A DNA stretch of 64,000 nt from assembly GCA_963850525.1 (NCBI GenBank), contig CAWKLQ010000001.1:310001-374000 (forward strand), given 5' to 3'. The position numbers and the translations under genes were made by a program. Positions 1 to 8,569 of this stretch are shown one piece after another (within the stretch, counting starts at the first letter, position 1; the number at the start of each line of letters is the position of its first letter). This stretch comes from JAEMQF01 sp963850525 (GTDB taxonomy: Bacteria > Pseudomonadota > Gammaproteobacteria > Burkholderiales > Burkholderiaceae_C). Under the pieces are notes generated by a model. It searched no databases and was not told the origin of the DNA. It saw only the letters and a list, made by a program, of their open reading frames with translations.

Positions 1-54
1 TTGCTTGGCGCAGAACTCGCACAGCGCGCGCACCGCAACGCGGTACTGCTTCAT
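1..54 (-). CDS. N-terminal fragment of a protein running off the left edge, possibly a DinG/Rad3-like helicase
   Basis: An ATG at 54 (minus strand) opens a frame that leaves the window after 18 codons, reading MKQYRVAVRALCEFCAKQ. It overlaps the stop of the upstream gene in an ATGA arrangement, so the two are probably translated together. The VRALCEF stretch reminds me of the N-terminus of Rad3/DinG-related ATP-dependent helicases of Burkholderiales; that is recall, not a domain match. The helicase motifs would lie outside the window, so the identity is tentative. Confidence 0.4.
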   Translation of the reverse strand, partial: MKQYRVAVRALCEFCAKQ

Positions 55-914
55 GCGCCGGGGGGTCCGTCAGGCGACGCGTCACCCGGCACGTCAGCCG
101 CCGGGCCGCCGAGATGGGCTTGGGTGGTGTCGCGGTCGAATTGTTCGGGCGTCGATTTCGCCAGCGCCATCCACACTGCAAAGGGCAGCCTGCACGGGCA
201 GTGGCGCGCCGGGCGCACCAGCTCGAGCGAGCCGGCTTCGATGGAGCCGCTCAAGACCCACACGCCGAAGTCCTGCGGGATCTCGTGCAACTCGGCAATC
301 TGCGCCGGGAACACGTAATACGTCTCGCACGACAGCCACTGGTAGGACTCGCGCTTGCTTGTATGGCGAAGGTCAGACAGCAAGTCGGCCCGGCTCACCT
401 TGACCTCGTGGACCATCGGCTGCAAGTAGCTTTCGACCGACGTGCTGCGCAGCGAAAACACGTCGGGCCTCGCGACGCGCCAGATTCTGTGGCCGGCGCT
501 CTGCGGTGCGGCGAGCTCGGCCGTGCCGTGTCGCGCGTCATCCCAGAGAGCTGCGCTCACCTCCTGCACGACACCGTCTGCCCGCGGCGCGTCAGCGCTG
601 ACCTGGGCGCGCAACGAGAGTTCGCGCCAGACGATTCGCCCGCTCTGGGCGAGTTGCCTGGCCATGCGCTCGGCCAGGCGATCGTGGTCGCTCGATGCGC
701 GCTGCGCTGCCTGTCTTGCGTGGGCCAGCAAGCGAATTCCCGCGTCGGTGAGGCGCAGCGTCTCGTGGCCGCTGTCGGCGACGGTCAGCGTGACCCACTT
801 CGCAGCGAGCAGGTCGATCTCGAGCGCGTCGCGGCACGGCCAGCCGCCCGAGCGCCAGACCTTCATGAGGCGCGTCAGGTGGGCGCGGGTGGGCGTGACG
901 ACGGGTTCGATCAT
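51..914 (-). CDS. MmcB-like putative DNA repair protein (winged helix plus nuclease-like core)
   Basis: Product of 287 residues. Residues about 10-65 look like a winged-helix segment (LTRLMKVW ... ETLRLTDAGIRLLA). The C-terminal half holds HEVKVSRADLLSDLR followed by a YQWLSCETYYVFP segment, which matches the E-x-K core and following strand of MmcB-type, PD-(D/E)xK-fold repair proteins. The start ATG lies 11 bases or so after the predicted transcription start and has no clear Shine-Dalgarno sequence. The stop overlaps the next gene's ATG. The coupling with a possible helicase gene supports a role in DNA metabolism; substrate and activity are unknown. Confidence 0.6.
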   Translation of the reverse strand: MIEPVVTPTRAHLTRLMKVWRSGGWPCRDALEIDLLAAKWVTLTVADSGHETLRLTDAGIRLLAHARQAAQRASSDHDRLAERMARQLAQSGRIVWRELSLRAQVSADAPRADGVVQEVSAALWDDARHGTAELAAPQSAGHRIWRVARPDVFSLRSTSVESYLQPMVHEVKVSRADLLSDLRHTSKRESYQWLSCETYYVFPAQIAELHEIPQDFGVWVLSGSIEAGSLELVRPARHCPCRLPFAVWMALAKSTPEQFDRDTTQAHLGGPAADVPGDASPDGPPGA

Positions 915-918
915 CTGG

Positions 919-960
919 CTGTACAGAAACCCAGTATAGTGAACTGAATTCGACAGGCAA
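919..960 (-). promoter_or_regulatory. Predicted sigma70 promoter with LexA-like box upstream of the MmcB-like gene
   Basis: On the minus strand, TTGCCT (960-955) is followed after 16 bases by TATACT (938-933). Directly downstream and overlapping the -10 by two bases is CTGG-N8-ACAG (934-919), one mismatch from the CTGT-N8-ACAG LexA consensus used by beta- and gammaproteobacteria. The position next to a repair-like gene fits SOS control, but a single mismatched site is weak evidence. Confidence 0.4.
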
Positions 961-994
961 GGGCGACGCCGCCGATTGCCGTTCAGGCCAGCTC

Positions 995-1870
995 TTACTT
1001 CGCTTGGCGAGCCTTCGCGCGCAAGGCCAGAAAGCGGTCTGCACCCAGTACATCGGTCAACGGCCCCGGCGAATTCGGGTCCCAGGAGTGGCGCGGCCCG
1101 ATCGTGATTCCGCCGTCGACGGTGAGGTGCGTGCCGGTGATGAAACCGGCTGCGTCGGAGGCAAGAAACAGCGCGGCCTCGGCGATGTCGCGCGGCTGCC
1201 CGGAGCGGCCGATCGGGTTGGCGCTGCCGCTGCGTTCGGCAATCTGCTCCGCCATCTCGCCAGCGCCCTGCGCGTCGAGTTTGAAGGCGCCGCCAAAAAT
1301 TGGAGTCGCGATGAAACCGGGAACGATGGCATTGATGCGAATGCGGTGCGCGGACAACTCGGTCGCGGCCAGGCGCGTGAAGTGCAGCACCCCCGCCTTG
1401 GCCACCGAATACGCGAGCGGTGCATAGCCCGCCTGCAGAGCAGACACCGACGACGTATTGATGATCGAGCCGCCGCCGCGCCGCTTCATGTGCGGCACGG
1501 CGAATGACGCGCCCGCGGCCACCGACCGCAGCAGCAGCGCGTGCGTCGCGTCCCACGCGGCGGCGTCCCAATTTTCGACGCCTGCCAACGAGCCGCCGGC
1601 GCCGGCGTTGCTGAACAGGATGTCCACGCCACCGAACTCGAGCGCGGCAGCGTCGATGGCCTGTTTGATTTGCGGCGGTTGCGTCACGTCGCACTTTGCG
1701 AAGCGCACCACGCCGGGAAAACGCAGCTCCAAAGCGCGGCCGGCTTCCTCCTGAATATCGGCGGCGAGCACGCGCGCGCCCTCCTGCACGAACAGCTCCA
1801 GCGTCGCCAGGCCGATGCCCGACGCCGCGCCGGTGATGACAGCGACCTTACCGTTCAGTCGGGTAGACAT
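995..1870 (-). CDS. SDR family NAD(P)-dependent oxidoreductase
   Basis: Classical short-chain dehydrogenase of 291 residues. Visible motifs are the cofactor loop GAASGIG near residue 14, SNAG in place of the usual NNAG, and the catalytic set ending in YSVAK. It has a C-terminal tail of about 30 residues after the usual VDGG end, longer than most family members. It lies 21 bases downstream of the Bug receptor gene and is the last gene of the minus-strand unit beginning at 5870. It probably oxidises a hydroxyacyl or alcohol intermediate; the substrate is not deducible. Confidence 0.85.
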   Translation of the reverse strand: MSTRLNGKVAVITGAASGIGLATLELFVQEGARVLAADIQEEAGRALELRFPGVVRFAKCDVTQPPQIKQAIDAAALEFGGVDILFSNAGAGGSLAGVENWDAAAWDATHALLLRSVAAGASFAVPHMKRRGGGSIINTSSVSALQAGYAPLAYSVAKAGVLHFTRLAATELSAHRIRINAIVPGFIATPIFGGAFKLDAQGAGEMAEQIAERSGSANPIGRSGQPRDIAEAALFLASDAAGFITGTHLTVDGGITIGPRHSWDPNSPGPLTDVLGADRFLALRAKARQAK

Positions 1871-1891
1871 GGGACTCGTCCTCCAGGGGTA

Positions 1892-2893
1892 TCAGGCCTT
1901 GATGTCCGCCTTCTTGATCACCGGCGCCCACAGCTCCAGCTCGTCACGAATTCGCTTCTCGAACTCTTGCGGCGTGCTGCTGATCGGCTCGACGTTGCGC
2001 TCCACGAACAGCTTGCGCACCTCGGGGCGCGCGACGGCGCTCGCGATCGCTGCGTTCAGCTTCGCGGCAATCTCGTCGGGAATGCCGCGCGGCGCGAGCA
2101 GGCCGAACCAGACGCTGCTCGCGAAGCCGGGAACGTCTTCGGCAATCGCCGGCAGCCCGGGCAATACGTCGGTGCGCTGCGCTGTGGCCACCGCCAGGTA
2201 GCGGATGCGCCCGGCCTGCACCATCGCCGCGCCGTCCAACCCGGTGACGAAGGCCATGTGCACCTGGCCGCCGGCAAACGCCGTGACAAGCGGCGCGCCG
2301 CCGGAGTAGGGGATGTGCTGGAACTTGGTTCCGGCGCGCTCGTTGAAAAATTCGCCGGCCAGGTGCGAGCTGCCGCCGATGCCCGTGGAGCCGTAGTTCA
2401 GCGTCGTTCCTTGAAGCCGCGCCCAGGCGACGAAGTCCTTCAGCGTCTTGTGCGGGCTGTCCGCAGCGACCGCGAGAATCATCGGCACGGTGACGACGGT
2501 GGACAGCGGCCGGAAGTCCTTCAGCACGTCGTACGGCAATTTGCGCAGCAGCGACGCGGTCGCGCTCGGTCCGCTGTTGCCGAAGACCAGGGTGTAGCCA
2601 TCGGGCGCGGCTTTGGCGACGATGTCGGTGCCCAGCGTGCCCCCGGCACCCGCCTTGTTGTCGACGATCACCGTCTGTCCGAGCAACTCTTGCAGAGGCT
2701 GCTGGATGGCACGCGCGAGCTGGTCCGTGGTTCCGCCCGCCGGGTAGGGAACGACGATGCGGATCGGTTTGCTGGGATAAGCTTCTTGCGCGTGGGCGGC
2801 GCCGAAGTGGCTGGCACCGAGCGCGACGACAGCGGCACCGCCAAAGGCGGCGATGCATCGGCGTGTGAAGTGACGGCGGGTGAGGGTGGGCAT
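1892..2893 (-). CDS. Bug/TctC family periplasmic substrate-binding protein
   Basis: The 333-residue product has a twin-arginine-like N-terminus (TRRHFTRRCIAAFGG) and a cleavable signal ending in AHA. It then shows the Bug hallmarks YPSKPIRIVVPYPAGG, VDNKAGAGG and AAPDGYTL. ATG 2893 was chosen because AGGAG lies 8 bases upstream; an in-frame GTG ten codons earlier lacks such a site. Bug proteins bind carboxylates for tripartite (TctABC) transporters, but no TctA or TctB gene is in this window. It sits inside a catabolic operon, so it may capture that pathway's substrate. Confidence 0.88.
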   Translation of the reverse strand: MPTLTRRHFTRRCIAAFGGAAVVALGASHFGAAHAQEAYPSKPIRIVVPYPAGGTTDQLARAIQQPLQELLGQTVIVDNKAGAGGTLGTDIVAKAAPDGYTLVFGNSGPSATASLLRKLPYDVLKDFRPLSTVVTVPMILAVAADSPHKTLKDFVAWARLQGTTLNYGSTGIGGSSHLAGEFFNERAGTKFQHIPYSGGAPLVTAFAGGQVHMAFVTGLDGAAMVQAGRIRYLAVATAQRTDVLPGLPAIAEDVPGFASSVWFGLLAPRGIPDEIAAKLNAAIASAVARPEVRKLFVERNVEPISSTPQEFEKRIRDELELWAPVIKKADIKA

Positions 2894-2919
2894 GCGAAGG
2901 GCTCCTGGAGGTTGCACAG

Positions 2920-3942
2920 TCACGTTGACGTTGAATGTTCGGGTGAGATGGCGCCGCCGGCGGCGGGGGTTTGTGGTGCGACGCGCAAGCGCAGCAAGGC
3001 ATACACCTCGTCGATCGTCGGCGTCTGCAAACCCGCCAGCTCGCGCATCGCAACGATCGAGTCGAGCAGCACGCCGGTCTCCAGCGGCCGGCCGCGCTCG
3101 AAGTCTTGCAGCATCGACATCTTGTGCGCTCCGGCGTTGCGCGCCGCGGCGATGCGCTCGTCCAGCGTGATCGGCCAGCGCTGCACGCCCAGCGCTTCAG
3201 CGACAATTTCGGCTTCGCGCATCATGCGCCGGATGATTGCCACCACGTCGGGCGACGAGCTCAACCGGTCGAGCGTTGCGCCAGTCAATACCGCGAGCGG
3301 GTTCCAGCTGAGGCTGCTGATCATCTTCGCCCAGATCCAGGCGCGAATGTCGCTGACGATGGGCGCGTTCAGTCCGGCGGCGTTCATCGCGTCGGCGAGT
3401 TTTTGCACACGCGGGCTCGTGCTGCCGTCGGGTTCGCCGAGGGGAAAGCGCAGCAGCTTGCCGTCATGGTGCACGATGCCGGGCGCGATGACTTCGCTCG
3501 CGACCCAGTAGACGCAGCCGATGGCGCGCTGCGGCCCGAGGGTTTGCCACTGCGCGCCGCCGGGATCAAGGGTTTCGGCGCGGTGATTTGCGTGCGCGCC
3601 CGCAAGGCCGTGGAAGTACCAGTACGGAATTCCCGTCGTGGGCGGAACGACCGTGGTGTGCGCGCCGATCAGCGTGGTCAGGCCGGGCAGAGCCGCGGCG
3701 ACCTGATGCTGCTTGAGGGCGATGAACACGACGTCTTGCTCGCCGAGCTCGGCCGCGCGGTCGGTCGCTTGAACTCGCGCCTGCACGTCGCCGGCGGGCG
3801 TTTGCAGGCGCAAGCCGTTCTCGCGAATCGCCGCCAGGTGCGCGCCGCGCGCGATCACACTGACGGTCACGCCGCCCACCTGCGCGAGCCGCGCCGCCAC
3901 CAGTGCGCCGATCGCGCCGGCGCCGAAGATGCAGACCTTGAT
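2920..3942 (-). CDS. Ketopantoate reductase family protein (apparent ATC start)
   Basis: Family members reduce 2-ketopantoate or related 2-oxo acids with NADPH. The frame encodes KVCIFGAGAIGALVAARLA, the complete N-terminal Rossmann GxGxxG motif, but the first standard start codon (GTG, 3900) lies after that motif. The only codon placed as a start is ATC at 3942, 7 bases after GGGGAG and 18 bases after the upstream stop. An ATG-to-ATC change, a true ATC start or a sequencing error are all possible. From ATC the protein is 340 residues. FIALKQHQV carries the conserved lysine region. In catabolic operons such proteins often act on other substrates than ketopantoate. Confidence 0.78.
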   Translation of the reverse strand: MKVCIFGAGAIGALVAARLAQVGGVTVSVIARGAHLAAIRENGLRLQTPAGDVQARVQATDRAAELGEQDVVFIALKQHQVAAALPGLTTLIGAHTTVVPPTTGIPYWYFHGLAGAHANHRAETLDPGGAQWQTLGPQRAIGCVYWVASEVIAPGIVHHDGKLLRFPLGEPDGSTSPRVQKLADAMNAAGLNAPIVSDIRAWIWAKMISSLSWNPLAVLTGATLDRLSSSPDVVAIIRRMMREAEIVAEALGVQRWPITLDERIAAARNAGAHKMSMLQDFERGRPLETGVLLDSIVAMRELAGLQTPTIDEVYALLRLRVAPQTPAAGGAISPEHSTST

Positions 3943-3960
3943 GGCGGCGCTCCCCGGTAA

Positions 3961-4848
3961 TCAGGGGCTCAGCCGGCACACGCCACGGTCGAGAACGAGC
4001 ACGTCACGCTCGAGCGCGCGCGCTCGAAAGTGCACGATGTCGCCACGACGCTGCATCTCGACGCGTACCGTGTCGCCCGGCAGACCCGGCTGGACGAAGC
4101 GCACGCCCATTTCGCGCACACGCTCGGGCTGTCCCGGCGCGAAGCTTTTAAGGATGGCACGGCACGCGCGCCCCATGTTGTTCAGCCCGTGCGAGATCGG
4201 CTGGTCGAAACCGGCGCGGCGCGCGACGGCGGGATCGGCGTGGATAGGCATCAGGTCGTTGCTCGCCAGGCGGTAAAGCAGTGCGGCGTTGCGCGGCGTC
4301 GCATAGTCTTGTTGCGCGTCAGCACGAAAGTCGACCGGCAGCGCGGGCAGGGCCTCGCTCAAGGCGCCGCCTGAGGATCCGCAGCCGCCGTCGCCGCGCA
4401 GGAACACGACCGACTGCACGCTCGCGACGTGCGCGCCGCTCGGCGCGTCGTGCAGTTCGCCGTCGACTTGCATCAGGGCGCCCCGGTCCGCGCCCTTGTC
4501 TTGCACGCCGACGATGCTGTGCGTCGCCCGCACGCTGCCCGACGCAGCAAGCGGCCGGTGCAGCGTGAAGCGCATTTCGCCGTGCACGATGCGCTCCCAG
4601 GCGATGGCGTGCGCCGGGTCGTCGTACCAGAACGGCAGCCAGCCGAGCGTCATCGCGTAGCTCGGAACGGCGCGCAATTGCGGGTCCGCTGCATGGCGCT
4701 GATAGACCTCGTAGACGTAGGGCAACTCGTCGGCGTCGAGCGGGTCGCTGCCCATGCCGAGCGCCAGGGCGTAGAGCGCAGCGTCGCGCCAGGTGTAGGT
4801 CTGCACGCGAGGCGCGAATGTGTGCGCGAGAACGGATTGAAGATTCAT
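3961..4848 (-). CDS. MaoC/hydratase-2 family dehydratase (hotdog fold)
   Basis: A 295-residue double-hotdog type protein. The C-terminal half carries SNDLMPIHADPAVARRAGF followed by PISHGL, which is the (R)-specific enoyl-CoA hydratase 2 motif with its catalytic Asp and His intact; the usual G before the Asp is N. The N-terminal half (TLGWLPFWYDDP) matches the substrate-binding half of MFE-2/hydroxyacyl thioester dehydratases. It should hydrate or dehydrate acyl-CoA intermediates. ATG 4848 overlaps the stop of the upstream dehydrogenase (ATGA), showing translational coupling. Confidence 0.85.
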   Translation of the reverse strand: MNLQSVLAHTFAPRVQTYTWRDAALYALALGMGSDPLDADELPYVYEVYQRHAADPQLRAVPSYAMTLGWLPFWYDDPAHAIAWERIVHGEMRFTLHRPLAASGSVRATHSIVGVQDKGADRGALMQVDGELHDAPSGAHVASVQSVVFLRGDGGCGSSGGALSEALPALPVDFRADAQQDYATPRNAALLYRLASNDLMPIHADPAVARRAGFDQPISHGLNNMGRACRAILKSFAPGQPERVREMGVRFVQPGLPGDTVRVEMQRRGDIVHFRARALERDVLVLDRGVCRLSP

Positions 4849-5870
4849 GGAACAGTCACCACAAGTTTGCCGAACTGCTCGCCGCGCTGCAGGCAGTCGA
4901 ACGCGTCGCCGACCTGATCGAGCGTGAAGCGCCGGTCGATCACAGGGCTGATCGCACCGCGCGCGAACAGCGCGATCACCTGGCGGAACTCCTCGACGTT
5001 GCCGCCGGTGGAGCCATAGATTTCGAGTTGGCGAATGAAAATGCGTTGCAGGTCGGCGCCGGGGTTCGAGCCTGTGGTGGCGCCGCACGTCACGAGGCGC
5101 CCTCCGCGGCGCAGGCTGCGCAGCGAGTCGCCCCAGCTCTTCTCGCCGCTGCTGTCGAGCACCATGTCGACGCCTTCGCCGCCGGTCAACGCGAGCACGC
5201 GCTCGAAGACCTTTTCAGTGCGGTAGTTGACGCCGGCGCTCGCACCCATGTCCAGCGCACGCGCAAGCTTCGCATCGCTGCTCGAGGTGACGATGACCCG
5301 CGCGCCACCGAGCAGCGCGAGTTGCAGCGCGGCCACCGCGACACCGCCGCCGATGCCCGCGATCAGCACCGTCTCGCCGGGGAGCAAGGCGCGCTTGCCG
5401 AACAGCATGCGCCACGCGGTGAGGTGGGCGACCATCAAGGCGCCGGCTGCGACGAGGTCGGCGTCATCGGGCAGCGCGAAAAAACACTTCGCCGGCATCG
5501 CGATGTACTCGGCGAGCGTGCCGTGCCGGTGTTCGCCCATGATGGCAGGGCGTGTGCAAAGCGTCTGGTCGCCGGCACGGCAGTAGCGGCATTCGCCGCA
5601 AAACGCGTTCGAGAACAGGATTGCTTTCTGCCCGACTTTGACGCCGCATCCCGCAGGCGCCTCGGCGATCACTCCCGCCGCCTCCACACCCTGCACGATG
5701 GGCAAAGCATGTGTGATTCCTGCGCCGCTGTCGCGCATGTACAGGTCCACGCGGTTCAGGCCGACGGCGTGCACGCGCAGCAGCGCTTCGCCGGGCTGCG
5801 GCACGGGGCGCGGGAAGTCGCGCACCTTCAGGCCTTCTCTGCCGCGGGATTCGAGGACGGCTGCCTTCAT
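4845..5870 (-). CDS. Zinc-binding/quinone-oxidoreductase-type medium-chain dehydrogenase
   Basis: MDR superfamily member of 341 residues. The N-terminal GroES-like domain has GVEAAGVI and a structural zinc lobe (CGECRYCRAGDQTLC, four cysteines). The Rossmann domain has GIGGGVAVAALQLA and a later VTCGATTG turn. This combination is typical of NADP-dependent alcohol dehydrogenases or 2-enoyl reductases of the MDR class. It is the first gene of a five-gene minus-strand unit that continues through maoC, the ketopantoate-reductase-like gene, the Bug receptor and the SDR. A shared palindrome lies 50 bases upstream. Confidence 0.85.
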   Translation of the reverse strand: MKAAVLESRGREGLKVRDFPRPVPQPGEALLRVHAVGLNRVDLYMRDSGAGITHALPIVQGVEAAGVIAEAPAGCGVKVGQKAILFSNAFCGECRYCRAGDQTLCTRPAIMGEHRHGTLAEYIAMPAKCFFALPDDADLVAAGALMVAHLTAWRMLFGKRALLPGETVLIAGIGGGVAVAALQLALLGGARVIVTSSSDAKLARALDMGASAGVNYRTEKVFERVLALTGGEGVDMVLDSSGEKSWGDSLRSLRRGGRLVTCGATTGSNPGADLQRIFIRQLEIYGSTGGNVEEFRQVIALFARGAISPVIDRRFTLDQVGDAFDCLQRGEQFGKLVVTVP

Positions 5871-5918
5871 GTGATTGCCCTGTCGCTGCCGGTGTCGGTG
5901 CGTTAGCATAGATCATTC

Positions 5919-5931
5919 GTACGGTAGCGAA
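5919..5931. promoter_or_regulatory. Copy 1 of shared palindromic operator (degenerate)
   Basis: GTACGGTAGCGAA in the 73-base gap between divergent units starting at 5870 (minus) and 5944 (plus). It differs at two positions from the perfect palindrome GTACGCTAGCGTA(C) seen at 12001 and 24205. Location and similarity suggest the same regulator controls both flanking units. Confidence 0.55.
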
Positions 5932-5943
5932 CGACCTCGACCC

Positions 5944-6732
5944 ATGTCCACAGCACCAGAGACCGTATTGCGCATGCGCCGCCTGGAAGGCGTGGTCTGC
6001 GTCGTCACGGGTGCGGCGCGCGGCATCGGCTTGGCGATTGCCGAGCGGCTGGCTGGGGAGGGCGGCCGCGTCGCCGCCTGGGACGTGAGCGAACGCCGCC
6101 TCGGGCCGGCAGTGGCGGGCCTGCGCGAACGGGGCCTGGCCGTGCAAGGTTTTGTCTGCGACGTTGCGTCGCGCTCGGCGGTCGCCGAGACCATGGCGCG
6201 AGTCGAACTCGCGTTCGCTGCGCCGGTGGGCGTGCTGGTCAACAACGCGGTCTGGGCGCGTTTCCAGCCGCTCGCGTTGATCGACGAAGAAATCGCCGAT
6301 CGCACGCTCGCCGTTGGTCTCAAGGCGCTGCTCTGGACGACGCAGGCGGCTGCGCCGCAAATGCAGCGCCGCGGCGGAGGCTCCATCGTCAACCTCGGCT
6401 CGGTCGCCGCGGCACACCCGCAGGTCGATGCCATCATCTACGCCGCGATGAAGGCCGGCGTCATCGGCCTCACGCTTGCTGCTGCGCATGAGCTGAGCGC
6501 GCAGCGAATTCGCGTCAACGCCGTCGTCCCCGGCATGGTCGGCACCGAAGCGTCCAAAGCGCAGTTCGATGCGCCCACGCTGGCTGCGCGCGAAGCGGCG
6601 ATGCCGCTCGGGCGCTTCGGCGACCCGCAAGACATCGCCGCCGCGGTCGCCTTCCTCGCGAGCGACGACGCGCGTTACGTGCAGGGCACGCAGCTCGTCG
6701 TCGACGGCGGTTGGACTGTCGGCAAGAGTTGA
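5944..6732 (+). CDS. SDR family NAD(P)-dependent oxidoreductase
   Basis: Classical SDR of 262 residues with TGAARGIG near the N-terminus, NNAVW in the NNAG position, the catalytic Ser in NLGSVAA and YAAMK as active-site Tyr/Lys. It ends in the usual VDGGW. ATG 5944 follows the divergent promoter region directly. It is the first of three plus-strand genes (SDR, SDR, permease) that appear co-transcribed, and is divergent from the MDR/MaoC unit. Sequence alone gives no substrate. Confidence 0.85.
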   Translation: MSTAPETVLRMRRLEGVVCVVTGAARGIGLAIAERLAGEGGRVAAWDVSERRLGPAVAGLRERGLAVQGFVCDVASRSAVAETMARVELAFAAPVGVLVNNAVWARFQPLALIDEEIADRTLAVGLKALLWTTQAAAPQMQRRGGGSIVNLGSVAAAHPQVDAIIYAAMKAGVIGLTLAAAHELSAQRIRVNAVVPGMVGTEASKAQFDAPTLAAREAAMPLGRFGDPQDIAAAVAFLASDDARYVQGTQLVVDGGWTVGKS

Positions 6733-6769
6733 TGGCCCGCATCGACGACGATCACCCGAGGTCCACCCC

Positions 6770-7558
6770 ATGAATCGACTCGCCGGCAAACGTTGCGTCA
6801 TCACCGGCGCCGGCAGCGGCATCGGCCGCGCGAGCGCGCTGCGCTTTGCGCAAGAGGGTGCAGCGGTGCTCGTCGTCGGGCGGCGCGCCGAGAACACCGA
6901 AGAGACGGTGCAGCTGATCCGCGGCGCCGGCGGCACGGCTGCGGCGCTCGTCACCGACGCCACCGTCGAGGCGAATGTCGAAGCGATGATTGCGCGCTGC
7001 GTCGCCGAGTTCGGCGGACTCGACGTGTTCTTCGCCAACATCGCAGTCACCGGCACGAACACGCCGCTGCTCGAACAGAGTGTGGCCGAGTGGAACGAAG
7101 TGTGGAACGTGAACGTCGTCAGCTGCCTGCTCGCCGTGAAGTACGCCGGGCGGGTTATGACGCGCCAGGGCCACGGATCCATCATCCTCACGTCGTCGGC
7201 AGCTTCCTTGCGCGCCAACGCGGGGGCGATTTCCTACAGCGCGAGCAAGGCGGCAGTGAACAGCCTCGCGCAAACTGCGGCGAACGCCTTCGCCGGAACC
7301 GGCGTTCGCGTCAACGCCATCCTGCCGGGCCTCGTGGAAACGCAAATGACACGCAAGGTCTTCGAGCAGGCGCGCGAGCGCGGCGTGGAGGGGCGCATCG
7401 GCCACATGACGCCGCTCAGGCGGGCCGGCCAGCCGCATGAAATCGCCGCGATGGCGGCGTTTCTCGCAAGCGACGACGCGTCCTTCGTCACCGGTCAGCT
7501 TTACGCCGTGGACGGCGGCGTGAGCAGTTCGCACCCGTTCGGCCGGATCGCGCTTTGA
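6770..7558 (+). CDS. SDR family NAD(P)-dependent oxidoreductase
   Basis: A 262-residue classical SDR with TGAGSGIG, the NAG position reading ANIAVTG, the catalytic serine in LTSSAAS and YSASK. The VDGGVSSSHPFG end is standard. It begins 37 bases after the preceding SDR and ends in a TTGA overlap with the permease gene, so these three probably form one unit. Two consecutive SDRs suggest successive oxidation or reduction steps, or different stereoisomers, but this is inference. Confidence 0.85.
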   Translation: MNRLAGKRCVITGAGSGIGRASALRFAQEGAAVLVVGRRAENTEETVQLIRGAGGTAAALVTDATVEANVEAMIARCVAEFGGLDVFFANIAVTGTNTPLLEQSVAEWNEVWNVNVVSCLLAVKYAGRVMTRQGHGSIILTSSAASLRANAGAISYSASKAAVNSLAQTAANAFAGTGVRVNAILPGLVETQMTRKVFEQARERGVEGRIGHMTPLRRAGQPHEIAAMAAFLASDDASFVTGQLYAVDGGVSSSHPFGRIAL

Positions 7559-8520
7559 ATTCGCAGTGCGAGGCGCTGCCGCCTGCGCCGCCCTTGCCCG
7601 CGCCGGCGCATGACGCCGCGCACGCGCTGCAGCGGCGCGCGCTCGGCGCGTCGCTGCTGCTGGTGTTGCTGTGGGGCGCGAGCTTCACGATTCAGAAGGT
7701 CGCCTACAGCGCGCTCGGGCCAGGCGGGTTCTTGTTCGGGCGCTCGTTGCTGATGTCGGCTTGCGCGGTCGCGCTGCTGTGCTGGCGCGGCAGCCCCATC
7801 GTGCCAGACTTGAACCGCCGCGAGTGGCGCGTCTTGCTCGGCCTCACGCTGCTCGGGCCGGTGCTGCACATCGTGATCGTGACCTACGGCATCCATTGGT
7901 CGACGGCGTTTTCCACCGCGCTCATCATGGCGTGCGGGCCGGTGATCACGCTGATTCTGCTGCGCGTGGTGCGCGGCACGCCGCTGCAGCGCAATCAGGT
8001 GCTCGGTGTCGCGGTCGCGTTCGGTGGCGTGCTGCTCTTCATGAGCGACAAGCTGCTGCAATACGACTGGCGCGCGAGCATCGGCGACTTGATGCTGCTC
8101 GCCGCCGCAGTCGTGTTCTCGCTCTACACGATCTGGGTGACGCCGCTCGTCACGCGCCACGGCGGCGCCGAAGTCATGTGCTGGACGACGCTGCTCGCCG
8201 CGCCCTTGATGCTCGCCGGCTTCGCCCCCGCGGCGTGGGAAGCTCCCTACGCGAGCGTCGGCACGATGGTCTGGTTGGCCTTCGTCTGGGCGGTCGTCGC
8301 CGCGGCGTTCATGGGCTGGATTCTCTGGGCCTGGATCAACTCGGTGCGCGGCGTCGCGCGCACCGCGCCGATTCTCTACCTGGTGCCTCCCGTCGCCGGG
8401 CTGGTCGCGTGGGTCACGGTGGGCGAGAGCTTCGGCGCCCTCAAGATTGCCGGCGGCGCGCTCGCGCTCGCCGGGGTCGCTTGGGCGCAGTTTGGGCCGC
8501 GGGGTCAAGGCGCCGCGTAG
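7555..8520 (+). CDS. EamA/DMT family transporter
   Basis: A 321-residue inner-membrane protein with about ten hydrophobic segments in two repeats, typical of the drug/metabolite transporter superfamily (for example SLLLVLLWGASFTIQKVAYS at the start of the first EamA repeat). The start is TTG at 7555, overlapping the SDR stop as TTGA; no nearby ATG exists before the first membrane segment. Co-transcription with two SDRs suggests uptake or efflux of a pathway compound. The gene ends 50 bases before the convergent acyl-CoA dehydrogenase gene. Confidence 0.82.
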   Translation: MNSQCEALPPAPPLPAPAHDAAHALQRRALGASLLLVLLWGASFTIQKVAYSALGPGGFLFGRSLLMSACAVALLCWRGSPIVPDLNRREWRVLLGLTLLGPVLHIVIVTYGIHWSTAFSTALIMACGPVITLILLRVVRGTPLQRNQVLGVAVAFGGVLLFMSDKLLQYDWRASIGDLMLLAAAVVFSLYTIWVTPLVTRHGGAEVMCWTTLLAAPLMLAGFAPAAWEAPYASVGTMVWLAFVWAVVAAAFMGWILWAWINSVRGVARTAPILYLVPPVAGLVAWVTVGESFGALKIAGGALALAGVAWAQFGPRGQGAA

Positions 8521-8569
8521 CCGAGTTTCCGGTGCAAATGCCTGGACAGGCCAACCGCCCCAGCGTCGC

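Noticed and set aside
1541..3511. Long open frame of 656 codons on the plus strand
   Set aside because: It runs antisense to the SDR, Bug and ketopantoate-reductase-like genes, has Arg/Ala/His-rich composition typical of GC-rich shadow frames, and no domain.
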